DNA of 40,443 nucleotides from assembly GCA_028278325.1 (NCBI GenBank), contig JANQEO010000416.1, positions 1 through 40,443 on the forward strand. The letters run 5' to 3'. Source of the stretch: Candidatus Binatia bacterium. GTDB lineage: Bacteria; Desulfobacterota; Binatia; UBA1149; JAJCZL01. Position numbers and translations under genes: made by a program. Of the stretch, positions 34,383-40,443 are shown piece by piece. Numbering within the stretch: the stretch's first letter is position 1; each line of letters starts with the position of its first letter. Below the pieces are notes generated by a model. That model did not search any database, was not told where the DNA came from, and worked only from the letters and a program-made list of their open reading frames with translations.

Positions 34383-34801
34383 GGGGTCCGAACTCCGACA
34401 GCCGGGCCGGATTCACCCTGATGGAGGTCATGGTTGCGCTCTCGGTCATGGCCGTGGGTCTGGTCGCCGCCCTCGAGCTTTTCAGCGGTAGCCTGCGCCT
34501 GGCGGGAGGGTCGGCCTCTCAGACCGAGGCCGTCGTGTTGGCGCGGTCGCTCATGGACGAGGTTCTCTGGCGGGCCGATCTGGACGACGGTGAGTCGCGT
34601 GGCCGCGAAGGTACCTACCGCTGGCAGGTCTCCATAAACCCGATCGATCCGCAGTTCGGCGCCACCGAAGAAGAGCCGGTTGTCGAGATTCTGTCCGACG
34701 AGTTCGAGTTGAAAGAGATCGTGGTAACCGTGGCTTGGACGGGCCTGTCGGGCCGCAAGTCGATAACATTGCAGAGTGCGCGCTTGATGGAGGCGTTCTG
34801 A
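34379..34801 (+). CDS. gspI: Minor pseudopilin GspI
   Basis: This 140-residue protein has the leader MRGPNSDSRAG followed by FTLMEVMVALSVMAVGLVAALELF, the prepilin cleavage site with Glu5. The N-terminal helix continues with ASQTEAVVLARSLMDEVLW, and a small globular domain ends in GLSGRKSITLQSARLMEAF, as in other GspI proteins. GspI nucleates the tip complex with GspJ and GspK. ATG overlaps the gspH stop by four bases; the gspJ start overlaps its own stop. Confidence 0.9.
   Translation: MRGPNSDSRAGFTLMEVMVALSVMAVGLVAALELFSGSLRLAGGSASQTEAVVLARSLMDEVLWRADLDDGESRGREGTYRWQVSINPIDPQFGATEEEPVVEILSDEFELKEIVVTVAWTGLSGRKSITLQSARLMEAF
34789..34793 (+). promoter_or_regulatory. Ribosome-binding site for a CTG-started gspJ
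   Basis: GGAGG lies 4 bases before CTG 34798, within the last codons of gspI. There is no ATG, GTG or TTG in the gspJ frame between 34738 and the prepilin motif, so this site points to CTG as the start. Confidence 0.55.
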
Positions 34802-35547
34802 GTCGGTCACCCGGACAGCGCGGCTTCACCCTCCTCGAACTGGTCATCGCCATGACGGTCATGGCGCTGATGAGCATCGCGATCTACGGAGTGATCAGCA
34901 TGGGCGCGCAGGCGGCCGGCTCCGGAGAGCGCCGCACCGAGCAAGCACGGCGTCTGCGCTTGGCGACCGATCTGATGGTCCGTCAGTTGCGATCGGCGGT
35001 TCCGGTCTCGCTGGTCACCGATGAAGAGTTGCGCAAGTTTTTCGTCGGCGAAAGTGACTACGTCACCTTCGTAACCGCTGCACCTCAACTCTTGGGCTCG
35101 AGCGGATTGAGTCTCGTCGAGTACAGCTTCGGCGACGGGGCTCTTTTCACCTCCGAGATTCCGTTGTTCGCAGTCCTCGACACCGACGATGTCGACTTCG
35201 CCAACGATCCCTTGGCGGTCTCAACCGCGCTTCTTTACGACGTCGAGAGCGTAGCGTTCTCCTACCGTCGCCTGCCTCACAGGGGCGAGCCCTGGGAAGA
35301 AGTCTGGGACGCGGAAGAGGAAGACGAACTCCCGGCTTCTGTGCTGATAGAAGTCGAACCGGCGACCGCTGACGGACCTCTGTGGTTCCACCAGGTGCCG
35401 TTGTTCGTGGGTGTCTTCAACGAAATCACGGCCGAGGATGACTACTCACGCAGAGGTCCGCGCGGTCGCGGAGCGGGGTCGGGCCGTAGAGGAGGTAGTC
35501 CGGATGACCCTGATGATCCTGACGACCCGGACGATCCCGATGACTAG
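34798..35547 (+). CDS. gspJ: Minor pseudopilin GspJ, probable CTG start, with Pro-Asp-Asp repeat tail
   Basis: This protein of about 249 residues has the prepilin motif SPGQRG-FTLLELVIAMTVMALMSIAIYGVI and a GspJ globular domain. CTG 34798 gives a compact basic leader (initiator Met, then SRSPGQRG), a GGAGG site at 34789 and a four-base CTGA overlap with gspI. The only standard in-frame start is TTG 34735, 63 bases inside gspI, giving a 30-residue leader. The C-terminus is unusual: an Arg/Gly stretch (RRGPRGRGAGSGRRGG) followed by five PDD triplets. That tail overlaps the gspK start by 44 bases. Confidence 0.85.
   Translation: MSRSPGQRGFTLLELVIAMTVMALMSIAIYGVISMGAQAAGSGERRTEQARRLRLATDLMVRQLRSAVPVSLVTDEELRKFFVGESDYVTFVTAAPQLLGSSGLSLVEYSFGDGALFTSEIPLFAVLDTDDVDFANDPLAVSTALLYDVESVAFSYRRLPHRGEPWEEVWDAEEEDELPASVLIEVEPATADGPLWFHQVPLFVGVFNEITAEDDYSRRGPRGRGAGSGRRGGSPDDPDDPDDPDDPDD
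35491..35495 (+). promoter_or_regulatory. Ribosome-binding site for gspK inside gspJ
   Basis: GGAGG (within AGAGGAGG, 35488-35495) stands 8 bases before ATG 35504. Later in-frame ATGs at 35540 and 35549 have no comparable site, so this supports the early start for gspK. Confidence 0.55.
35500..35544 (+). repeat. Five 9-base tandem units read in two frames (gspJ tail and gspK leader)
   Basis: Five units of the form CCN-GAY-GAY run directly up to the gspJ stop codon. In the gspJ frame they encode PDD five times. In the gspK frame, from ATG 35504, the same bases encode MTLMILTTRTIPMTR. The units differ only at wobble positions of the gspJ frame, which suggests selection on, or origin through, the gspJ protein sequence. 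Confidence 0.8.
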
Positions 35548-36541
35548 GATGCCTGGGAAACTCGGTGGCAAGCAGTCCGGCGTGGCCTTGATCTTGGTCA
35601 TCTGGACCTTTGCGGTCTTGTCGGTGCTGGCCGGTGAGTTCGCGCGCGCGATGCAAGAGGACGCGCGCTCGACGATCAACTTCCGTAGGCGTGCGGCCGC
35701 TCACTACGTGGCGGTCGCCGGTCTCAACGAGGCGCTTCTTGCTCTACAGGGCGCGCGCGCCTCCGATATTAACGTCGAAGGCGGTGACGAGGAGGCTGAG
35801 GAAGGTATACAGCGTCCTATAAAGATACTGTTACGGACGGACGGTCGGTGGGTGAAGTCTGCGTTCAACGGCATGCGCTATGAGGTGAGGGCTGTGGATG
35901 AGTCGGGCAAGATCGGTCTAAACGCCATCAAGGAAGAGGACGTTCTACTACTTCTAATGAAAAATCTGGGCTACTCTGAGTTGGAAGCCGCGACGGTTGC
36001 CCACTCGATCCTCGACTGGAAGGACGAAGACACCCTGCATCGAATCAACGGTGCTGAGGATCAGTACTATGAGTCGTTACCCAGACCCTATGTGGCGAAG
36101 AACGGTTATTTCGAATCGCTCGAAGAGCTGTTGCTAGTCAAAGGGGTGACCCGCCAGATGTTCTACGGAAGCGAAATGGTGCCCGGGTTCAGAGACATCT
36201 TCTCGGTATTTTCCGAGAGGTCTTTGAATTTGCGGAAGGTCACGCCTCCGGTGATGATAGCGTTGGCTGGCGTAGAACCTGATCAGGCTGCGGAGTTTAC
36301 CAAGCGACGTAGGCGAGGCGAGTCGATCAGCCAAGAATTGCAGCAACTATTGACCGGAAGCGGCATCCGGACGGTGGGGAACAAGAAACCCAGCACACTA
36401 ACCCTCGAGGCCCGGGTCAAAGATGAGACTGGCTCCGTGATTACTCAAGTTGGCATGGTCGTTCGACTGAACGATGCGGGTTTTCAAACCTTTCGGTGGT
36501 ATGACTCCGTATTCGATGAGCCCGGCGAGGATCTCGATTGA
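35504..36541 (+). CDS. gspK: Minor pseudopilin GspK (tip)
   Basis: This protein of about 345 residues has the GspK-type hydrophobic segment SG-VALILVIWTFAVLSVLAGEFARAM without the usual Glu5, as is normal for the tip pseudopilin. It is followed by DESGKIGLNAIKEEDVLLLL and YFESLEELLLVKGVTRQMFYG, the GspK helical domain. ATG 35504 has a strong AGAGGAGG site and overlaps gspJ by 44 bases; ATG 35540 or 35549 would shorten the leader. The middle of the gene is visibly AT-richer than its neighbours. The stop overlaps gspL as TTGA. Confidence 0.88.
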   Translation: MTLMILTTRTIPMTRMPGKLGGKQSGVALILVIWTFAVLSVLAGEFARAMQEDARSTINFRRRAAAHYVAVAGLNEALLALQGARASDINVEGGDEEAEEGIQRPIKILLRTDGRWVKSAFNGMRYEVRAVDESGKIGLNAIKEEDVLLLLMKNLGYSELEAATVAHSILDWKDEDTLHRINGAEDQYYESLPRPYVAKNGYFESLEELLLVKGVTRQMFYGSEMVPGFRDIFSVFSERSLNLRKVTPPVMIALAGVEPDQAAEFTKRRRRGESISQELQQLLTGSGIRTVGNKKPSTLTLEARVKDETGSVITQVGMVVRLNDAGFQTFRWYDSVFDEPGEDLD

Positions 36542-37908
36542 GCACCGACAGCTTCATAGCGCGGCTGGCCAAAGCCGATTTCGCTGACGCTGTCGGTATC
36601 GCCATCGGCCGCAACTCGGTCAGCGCGGCTCTCGTGCGCAAGCGCTTCAACGCGGTGACCCTGGTCGCGGCGGCATCGACGGAGCTGTCGGGGCCGGCCG
36701 AAGCCCGCGACGCCGATATCACTGGTTTCCTGCGTGAGTTCGTCGATTCGCACGACGCCCAGGGAGCAAGGACAAGCATCGCGCTCGATCGCCGCGACGC
36801 TTTCATCGCCAGGCTGCAGTTGCCGGCTACCGCAGCCGAGAACATCGACAACGTCGTCACCTACGAGCTCGACCGACTGACACCTCTTCCTTCAGAGTCC
36901 GTATACAGCGATCACTTCACGACGCCCGTGGGCACCGAGGGCGAGCGCATTGCGGCGACCGTCGTCGTTGCGCCCCGCGAGCACGTCGAGGGCGCGCGAG
37001 ACCTGGTCGCCAGCGCAGGGTTGGCGCCGACGGTAGTCACGGCGCAGCCTGTGGCGTTGTGCGACTACGCGAACTTCTGCACCGGTGGCCAGCCCCAGGT
37101 CTGCGGAGTCTTCGCGCGCGACGACGATCAAGAAACGATGACTGTTTGTTGCGACGGCTCGCTCGTGTCGAGTCATCGTTACGACGGGCGTGGTCCCGAT
37201 TCTCCGTTGACGGCACTGCGCAGGGAAGTCGAACGTGCGCTTCCCGACAGGACAGCCGACGAGCCCCGCATTATTCGGGATGACGACGACATGACGTCGA
37301 TCGGAATGGCCCGTCTGGCGCCCGAAGAGTTCCTGGAAAGCGTGTCCAACCCCAACGCCCAACAGCTGACCGCGATCGGCGCCGCGCTGGGCCGACTCAA
37401 CGAAGGGCGTAACAAGCTCAATCTGCTTCCCGCCGAACTGGTGCAGCCCGAGGAGGCAGTGGGAATGAGAGAGCTCGGCCTGGCTGCCGCGGTCATAGCT
37501 CTTGCGCTGTTCCTGGTCGGCGCGGTCGCCCTCAAGAATATGCAGGTTTCGAGTGCGCTCGCCTCGGAACTGGGCCGTCTCGATCCTCTCGTTACCGAGG
37601 TCAGCCGCCAAGAGGCCGAGACCAGGGCCCTGGCGGAAAAGGTCAAGCTTCTCGAAGGATCCCGCGGAGCCAGTACCGTGGAGTATCTCCGTGAGCTCAC
37701 GGCGCTGGTGCCGAAAACGGCCTACCTGACGACCTTCAGATACCGGAACGAGCGCTTGGAGGTCGACGGGATCGCCGACAAAGCGTCCGAGTTGATTTCG
37801 ATCCTGGAAAAATCACGCTACTTCAAGGACGTGGAGTTTACGGCGCCGACGACCAAGTACCTGCAGACCAAGGAGCGTTTCTCCTTGCGCATGGGGTTGG
37901 AAGAATGA
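36538..37908 (+). CDS. gspL: Type II secretion inner-membrane protein GspL
   Basis: The N-terminal cytoplasmic half of this 456-residue protein (about 1-300) is actin-like (PilM/GspL type), with IARLQLPATAAENIDNVVTYELDRLTPLP. It binds GspE in other systems. One transmembrane helix (about 312-335, LGLAAAVIALALFLVGAVALKNM) is followed by a coiled segment and a PilN-like periplasmic domain with LRELTALVPKTAYLTTFRY. The TTG start overlaps the gspK stop as TTGA, and the stop overlaps gspM as ATGA. Confidence 0.9.
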   Translation: MSTDSFIARLAKADFADAVGIAIGRNSVSAALVRKRFNAVTLVAAASTELSGPAEARDADITGFLREFVDSHDAQGARTSIALDRRDAFIARLQLPATAAENIDNVVTYELDRLTPLPSESVYSDHFTTPVGTEGERIAATVVVAPREHVEGARDLVASAGLAPTVVTAQPVALCDYANFCTGGQPQVCGVFARDDDQETMTVCCDGSLVSSHRYDGRGPDSPLTALRREVERALPDRTADEPRIIRDDDDMTSIGMARLAPEEFLESVSNPNAQQLTAIGAALGRLNEGRNKLNLLPAELVQPEEAVGMRELGLAAAVIALALFLVGAVALKNMQVSSALASELGRLDPLVTEVSRQEAETRALAEKVKLLEGSRGASTVEYLRELTALVPKTAYLTTFRYRNERLEVDGIADKASELISILEKSRYFKDVEFTAPTTKYLQTKERFSLRMGLEE

Positions 37909-38525
37909 CGCTGCGCGAGCGCTGGGAAGCCCTGGGCAAGCGTGAACGCTACCTGGCGGTGGGCACGATCGTGCTGGCCTTGGCCGTCTGTGTCCGCGTG
38001 TTCGGAGTTTCCGGCGTCGGCGAACTCTCCCTCGGTGATTCCGACGAGACCTGGGTGCAGCTTCAGAGAATCCGCAACTATCGCCGTGTGGCCGGCCGAG
38101 CCGAGGCGGCAAAGGCCGAGCATGCATCGCTGGTGAAGCGTTACGGAGAGGCTCAGGCCAGGCTGATCGAGGGTTCGACGGCAACCCAGGTCGGGGCGGA
38201 GCTTCAGGGCAAGTTGAGCAACATGGCGAGCGCGGCGGGACTCAACGTGCTCAGTTCGCTATTGTTGCGTGAAGAGGAAGAGGGCGGCTTCAGACGGGTC
38301 GGCGTGCGCCTGTCGCTGAGCGGTGACCTCGACGGCATGGCGAAGCTGCTGTCGTCGATCGAGACCGGCTCCCTCGACCTGAAGGTTTCCTTGCTGGAGT
38401 TGAATCGAAAGCTTGGTGCGGCCCGCAGGCCTACTCCCGGTCGTCCCAGTTCGCGGACTGCGACCAACGTGTCGCCCTTGACCGCCACGGTCGAGGTCAA
38501 GACCTTCATGAAGGCGGCATTGTGA
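37905..38525 (+). CDS. gspM: Type II secretion inner-membrane protein GspM
   Basis: This 206-residue protein has a short cytoplasmic N-terminus (LRERWEALGKRERYLA), one transmembrane helix (about 15-33) and a periplasmic ferredoxin-like region (about 60-170) preceded by a helical stretch. WEALGKRER is a GspM hallmark. It pairs with GspL in the inner-membrane platform. ATG overlaps the gspL stop; the stop overlaps the next gene as GTGA. Sequence similarity in this family is low, so the call rests partly on position. Confidence 0.85.
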   Translation: MTLRERWEALGKRERYLAVGTIVLALAVCVRVFGVSGVGELSLGDSDETWVQLQRIRNYRRVAGRAEAAKAEHASLVKRYGEAQARLIEGSTATQVGAELQGKLSNMASAAGLNVLSSLLLREEEEGGFRRVGVRLSLSGDLDGMAKLLSSIETGSLDLKVSLLELNRKLGAARRPTPGRPSSRTATNVSPLTATVEVKTFMKAAL

Positions 38526-39304
38526 GACGGATCCTGCAGATAGTCTCCGCCCTGATGGCGTTCATCGCCGTTGCCCTGACATGGAGGATTGCCGAGGTGG
38601 TCAGCATAGCACCCCCTGTGTTCGGTCCTACGGCAAGCGTCAAGGGAGATGCGCCGATCCTGGCGCCCCGAAAGGTGCGCGTGGCACGGCCGACGACCAT
38701 CAGCGCCATTGTCAACTCCAATTTGTTCGAGGCCGAGCGTGGGAAGCGCGAAGATCCCCTGGAATCAGCGCCTGCGGCGGCATTACCTCCCCCAACAAAC
38801 CTCACACTAAATGGTATAATGTTTATTGGTGGTGAGCCGATCGCCATCGTAACGAATACCAAGGCTGCCGGGTCTCAGCTCACGGTAAAGAGCGGAGAAA
38901 TGGTGGATGTGTACGAGGTGGGGAATATCAGTAGCCGAGACGTGACTCTTCTGGGCCCGGGCGGTCAGAAGTTCGCCCTCGCTCTGACTGTGCAGAAGGG
39001 CGGGGCTCCCGCCGCCGCCAGAGCGGCTGCCCGCTCGGCAGCGGCCCGTAATGCGGCCGCTCGCAATGCACCCGAACAGACCGCGGCCAGGGGTGTCAGG
39101 CCCCAGCCGACGAGGCCGGCGACCCCGCGCACGCGGGCGAACTCGCCGGCGGCCACTCCCACTAGGGGAGCAAGACCCACCCCCCCACGTCCGCGTGGCG
39201 GCGAGGAAGCCGCCAATCCCAGCCAGAGATCGGCAAAGGATGCCGCGATGGCGCGGCTCGAGGCCCTGAGGAAGTTGCGCGCAGCAGCTGCCGAGGGCAG
39301 GTAA
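38522..39304 (+). CDS. GspC/XpsN-like T2SS periplasmic linker without a PDZ domain
   Basis: This 260-residue protein has an N-terminal membrane anchor (about 4-24). A homology-region-like domain (about 95-155) contains NLTLNGIMFIGGEPIAIV, SGEMVDVYEVGNISSRDVTLL and KFALALT, the GspC/PilP pattern that contacts the secretin N0 domain. Instead of a PDZ domain it ends in about 100 residues rich in Ala, Arg and Pro, including AAARSAAARNAAARNA. Its position just before gspD mirrors xpsN in Xanthomonas. GTG overlaps the gspM stop by four bases. An AT-rich island lies in its middle. Confidence 0.82.
   Translation: MRRILQIVSALMAFIAVALTWRIAEVVSIAPPVFGPTASVKGDAPILAPRKVRVARPTTISAIVNSNLFEAERGKREDPLESAPAAALPPPTNLTLNGIMFIGGEPIAIVTNTKAAGSQLTVKSGEMVDVYEVGNISSRDVTLLGPGGQKFALALTVQKGGAPAAARAAARSAAARNAAARNAPEQTAARGVRPQPTRPATPRTRANSPAATPTRGARPTPPRPRGGEEAANPSQRSAKDAAMARLEALRKLRAAAAEGR
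38812..38820 (+). promoter_or_regulatory. Perfect extended -10 motif inside the gspC-like gene
   Basis: TGGTATAAT matches the extended -10 consensus TGnTATAAT exactly, in an AT-rich island (about 38783-38835) unlike the surrounding GC-rich coding sequence. No good -35 hexamer is present (CCAACA at the 17-base position). It could give an internal transcript for gspD with a leader of about 520 bases. Confidence 0.3.
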
Positions 39305-39349
39305 GCAAGAGGTTGTAGGACGTATAGGCGCGGACTGAGAGGTTCACCG

Positions 39350-40443
39350 GTGAATTGCTTGCGAAAACCCCTCACAGGGCAAAGCGTTCGTATACCCGTC
39401 ACCCTCGCGGTGCTCGTCGCTTTGCTGTGGGTGTCGCCAGCAGCCGCCCAGCAGCCTGGGTCTCCCGCTCCCGCCCAGCCCACACCGGTGCAAGCGGCTC
39501 CGGACGTCGGCGCCGCGGATACAGAGCCGGGCTTCGACGATGAATCCGTAGTGCTCAACTTCGAGGGGGCCGACATCCGCGAGGTGATCTACAGTCTCGC
39601 GACCGCTCTCGACATCAACTACTGGCTGGATCCCCGCGTCCAAGGGCAGGTGACGGTGAGGACCTCGAGTCCGATCGCGCGTGACGATCTCTTCCCCGTC
39701 TTCCACCACATCCTGCGCAACAACGGGTACGTGGCCGTCAACGACGGCGAAATGTACGTCATAACCCAGGCCGAAGACGGTAAGACCCGAGTCGCAGTGC
39801 CGGGGCGGACACCCGAAGACCTGCGGCGCGAGGACCACTTCGTCATGGAGCTGGTCAAGGTCAAGCACGTGAGCGCCCAAGAGCTGGCGACCTTGATCGA
39901 GACTTTTGTCTCGCCGGGCGGCGATGTGATCGCTTATCCGCGCAGCAACCTGGTCATCGTGTCGGACCTCGCCTCCAACGCGGCCAGGCTGGTCGAGCTC
40001 GTGAGCACTTTCGACACCGACGCCTTCGGAGATCTCTCGGCCAAGGTCTACAGGATCGAGCACGCATCGATCGAAGAAATCTCCGAGGAATTGGTGGCCA
40101 TTTTGGACAGCTACCAACTCATCAACACCGACTCCGGTCTCTACGTCATCCCTCTGGTCCGCCTCGATTCCATCGCGGTGATTTCTTTCGATCCCGATGT
40201 CTTCGCGAACGTCGAGCACTGGCTCAAGACCCTCGATGTTCCGGCCGAAAGCGGCTCTCTGCGTCAGGTTCACGTCTACGCGGTCGAAAACACCAAGGCC
40301 GTGGATCTGGCCGACATCCTCAACGAAGTTTTCGCCGACCAGGGCGCACGAGTGGGGACGGGCGGTCGCGGCACCTCCGGGGCTGCCGCTGAAGCGGGTC
40401 TCGGCCTCGGGGGCGGGCTCGGCAGCAGCAGGAGCAGGGATGG
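39350..40443 (+). CDS. gspD: Type II secretion secretin GspD (5' part, runs off the window)
   Basis: The first 364 codons of the outer-membrane secretin are present. A signal peptide ends near PAAA-Q (about residue 34). A Pro/Ala-rich linker precedes N0 (about 65-140, VVLNFEGADIREVIYSLATALDINYWLD), N1 (FVMELVKVKHVSAQELATLIETFVSPG) and N2 (VYRIEHASIEEISEELVAIL). N3 begins with VHVYAVENTKAVDLADILNEVF and is cut in a Gly-rich loop. The secretin pore domain lies beyond the end. GTG 39350 follows AGAGG at a spacing of 7 bases, and the 45-base gap upstream holds nothing else obvious. Confidence 0.93.
   Translation, partial: MNCLRKPLTGQSVRIPVTLAVLVALLWVSPAAAQQPGSPAPAQPTPVQAAPDVGAADTEPGFDDESVVLNFEGADIREVIYSLATALDINYWLDPRVQGQVTVRTSSPIARDDLFPVFHHILRNNGYVAVNDGEMYVITQAEDGKTRVAVPGRTPEDLRREDHFVMELVKVKHVSAQELATLIETFVSPGGDVIAYPRSNLVIVSDLASNAARLVELVSTFDTDAFGDLSAKVYRIEHASIEEISEELVAILDSYQLINTDSGLYVIPLVRLDSIAVISFDPDVFANVEHWLKTLDVPAESGSLRQVHVYAVENTKAVDLADILNEVFADQGARVGTGGRGTSGAAAEAGLGLGGGLGSSRSRD

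Noticed and set aside
35411..35503. A longer gspK starting near 35411
   Set aside because: The extra residues overlap gspJ, lack a ribosome-binding site and would make an implausibly long prepilin leader. ATG 35504 has a strong site.
39001..39300. Ala/Arg-rich low-complexity end of the gspC-like gene as a possible frameshift
   Set aside because: The frame stays open to a proper stop, and codon bias toward GC-rich third positions continues, so it looks like a genuine protein tail.

Overview
The window is a gene-dense, GC-rich stretch from a diderm (Gram-negative) bacterium. It carries 41 genes, all on the + strand, and the largest gap between genes is 92 bases. An LptD outer-membrane LPS assembly protein, a complete-looking type II secretion (T2SS) pseudopilus set and a secretin show that the cell has an outer membrane. 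The ribosomal, argS-SPOR, trp and folC linkage looks proteobacterial, perhaps a deltaproteobacterial-type lineage (Myxococcota, Desulfobacterota or a relative). I cannot place it more precisely without a search. No RNA genes, insertion sequences, CRISPR arrays or attachment sites were seen.

Layout. (1) 1-3264: end of the ribosomal alpha operon (map 3' end, rpmJ, rpsM, rpsK, rpsD, rpoA, rplQ). (2) 3286-5565: argS and a membrane-anchored SPOR-domain protein. (3) 5575-11422: a compact trp operon in the order E-D-C-F-B-A, without trpG. (4) 11434-14929: folC and lptD, overlapping. (5) 14923-18641: envelope and accessory genes, namely an RmlB-type dTDP-glucose 4,6-dehydratase, a mannose-6-phosphate-isomerase-like cupin, an alkaline-phosphatase-superfamily (AP) phosphodiesterase and a CobW/COG0523 GTPase. 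(6) 18638-20356: gspE, the T2SS ATPase. (7) 20290-32080: a glycan assembly and export block with five glycosyltransferases, a Wzm/Wzt-like ABC exporter, a second AP-superfamily enzyme and a 1067-residue membrane-TPR protein. (8) 32173-40443: gspF-G-H-I-J-K-L-M-C/N and the 5' part of gspD, which runs off the end.

How it fits together. Ignoring the glycan block, the T2SS genes run E-F-G-H-I-J-K-L-M-(C/N)-D, which resembles the Xanthomonas xps order more than the canonical gspC-D-E-F order. The glycan block sits exactly between gspE and gspF, and its first gene starts inside gspE. This suggests that surface-glycan production and protein secretion are genetically linked in this organism. Translational coupling is pervasive: many junctions are 4-base NTGA overlaps (ATGA, GTGA, TTGA and, for gspJ, probably CTGA).

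The most interesting points are the glycan locus inside the T2SS operon, a probable CTG start for gspJ, a gspJ/gspK overlap in which a 9-base tandem repeat is read in two frames, a small ORF with its own ribosome-binding site that overlaps the gspF start, and an AP-superfamily metalloenzyme gene one base away from a COG0523 metallochaperone-like GTPase.
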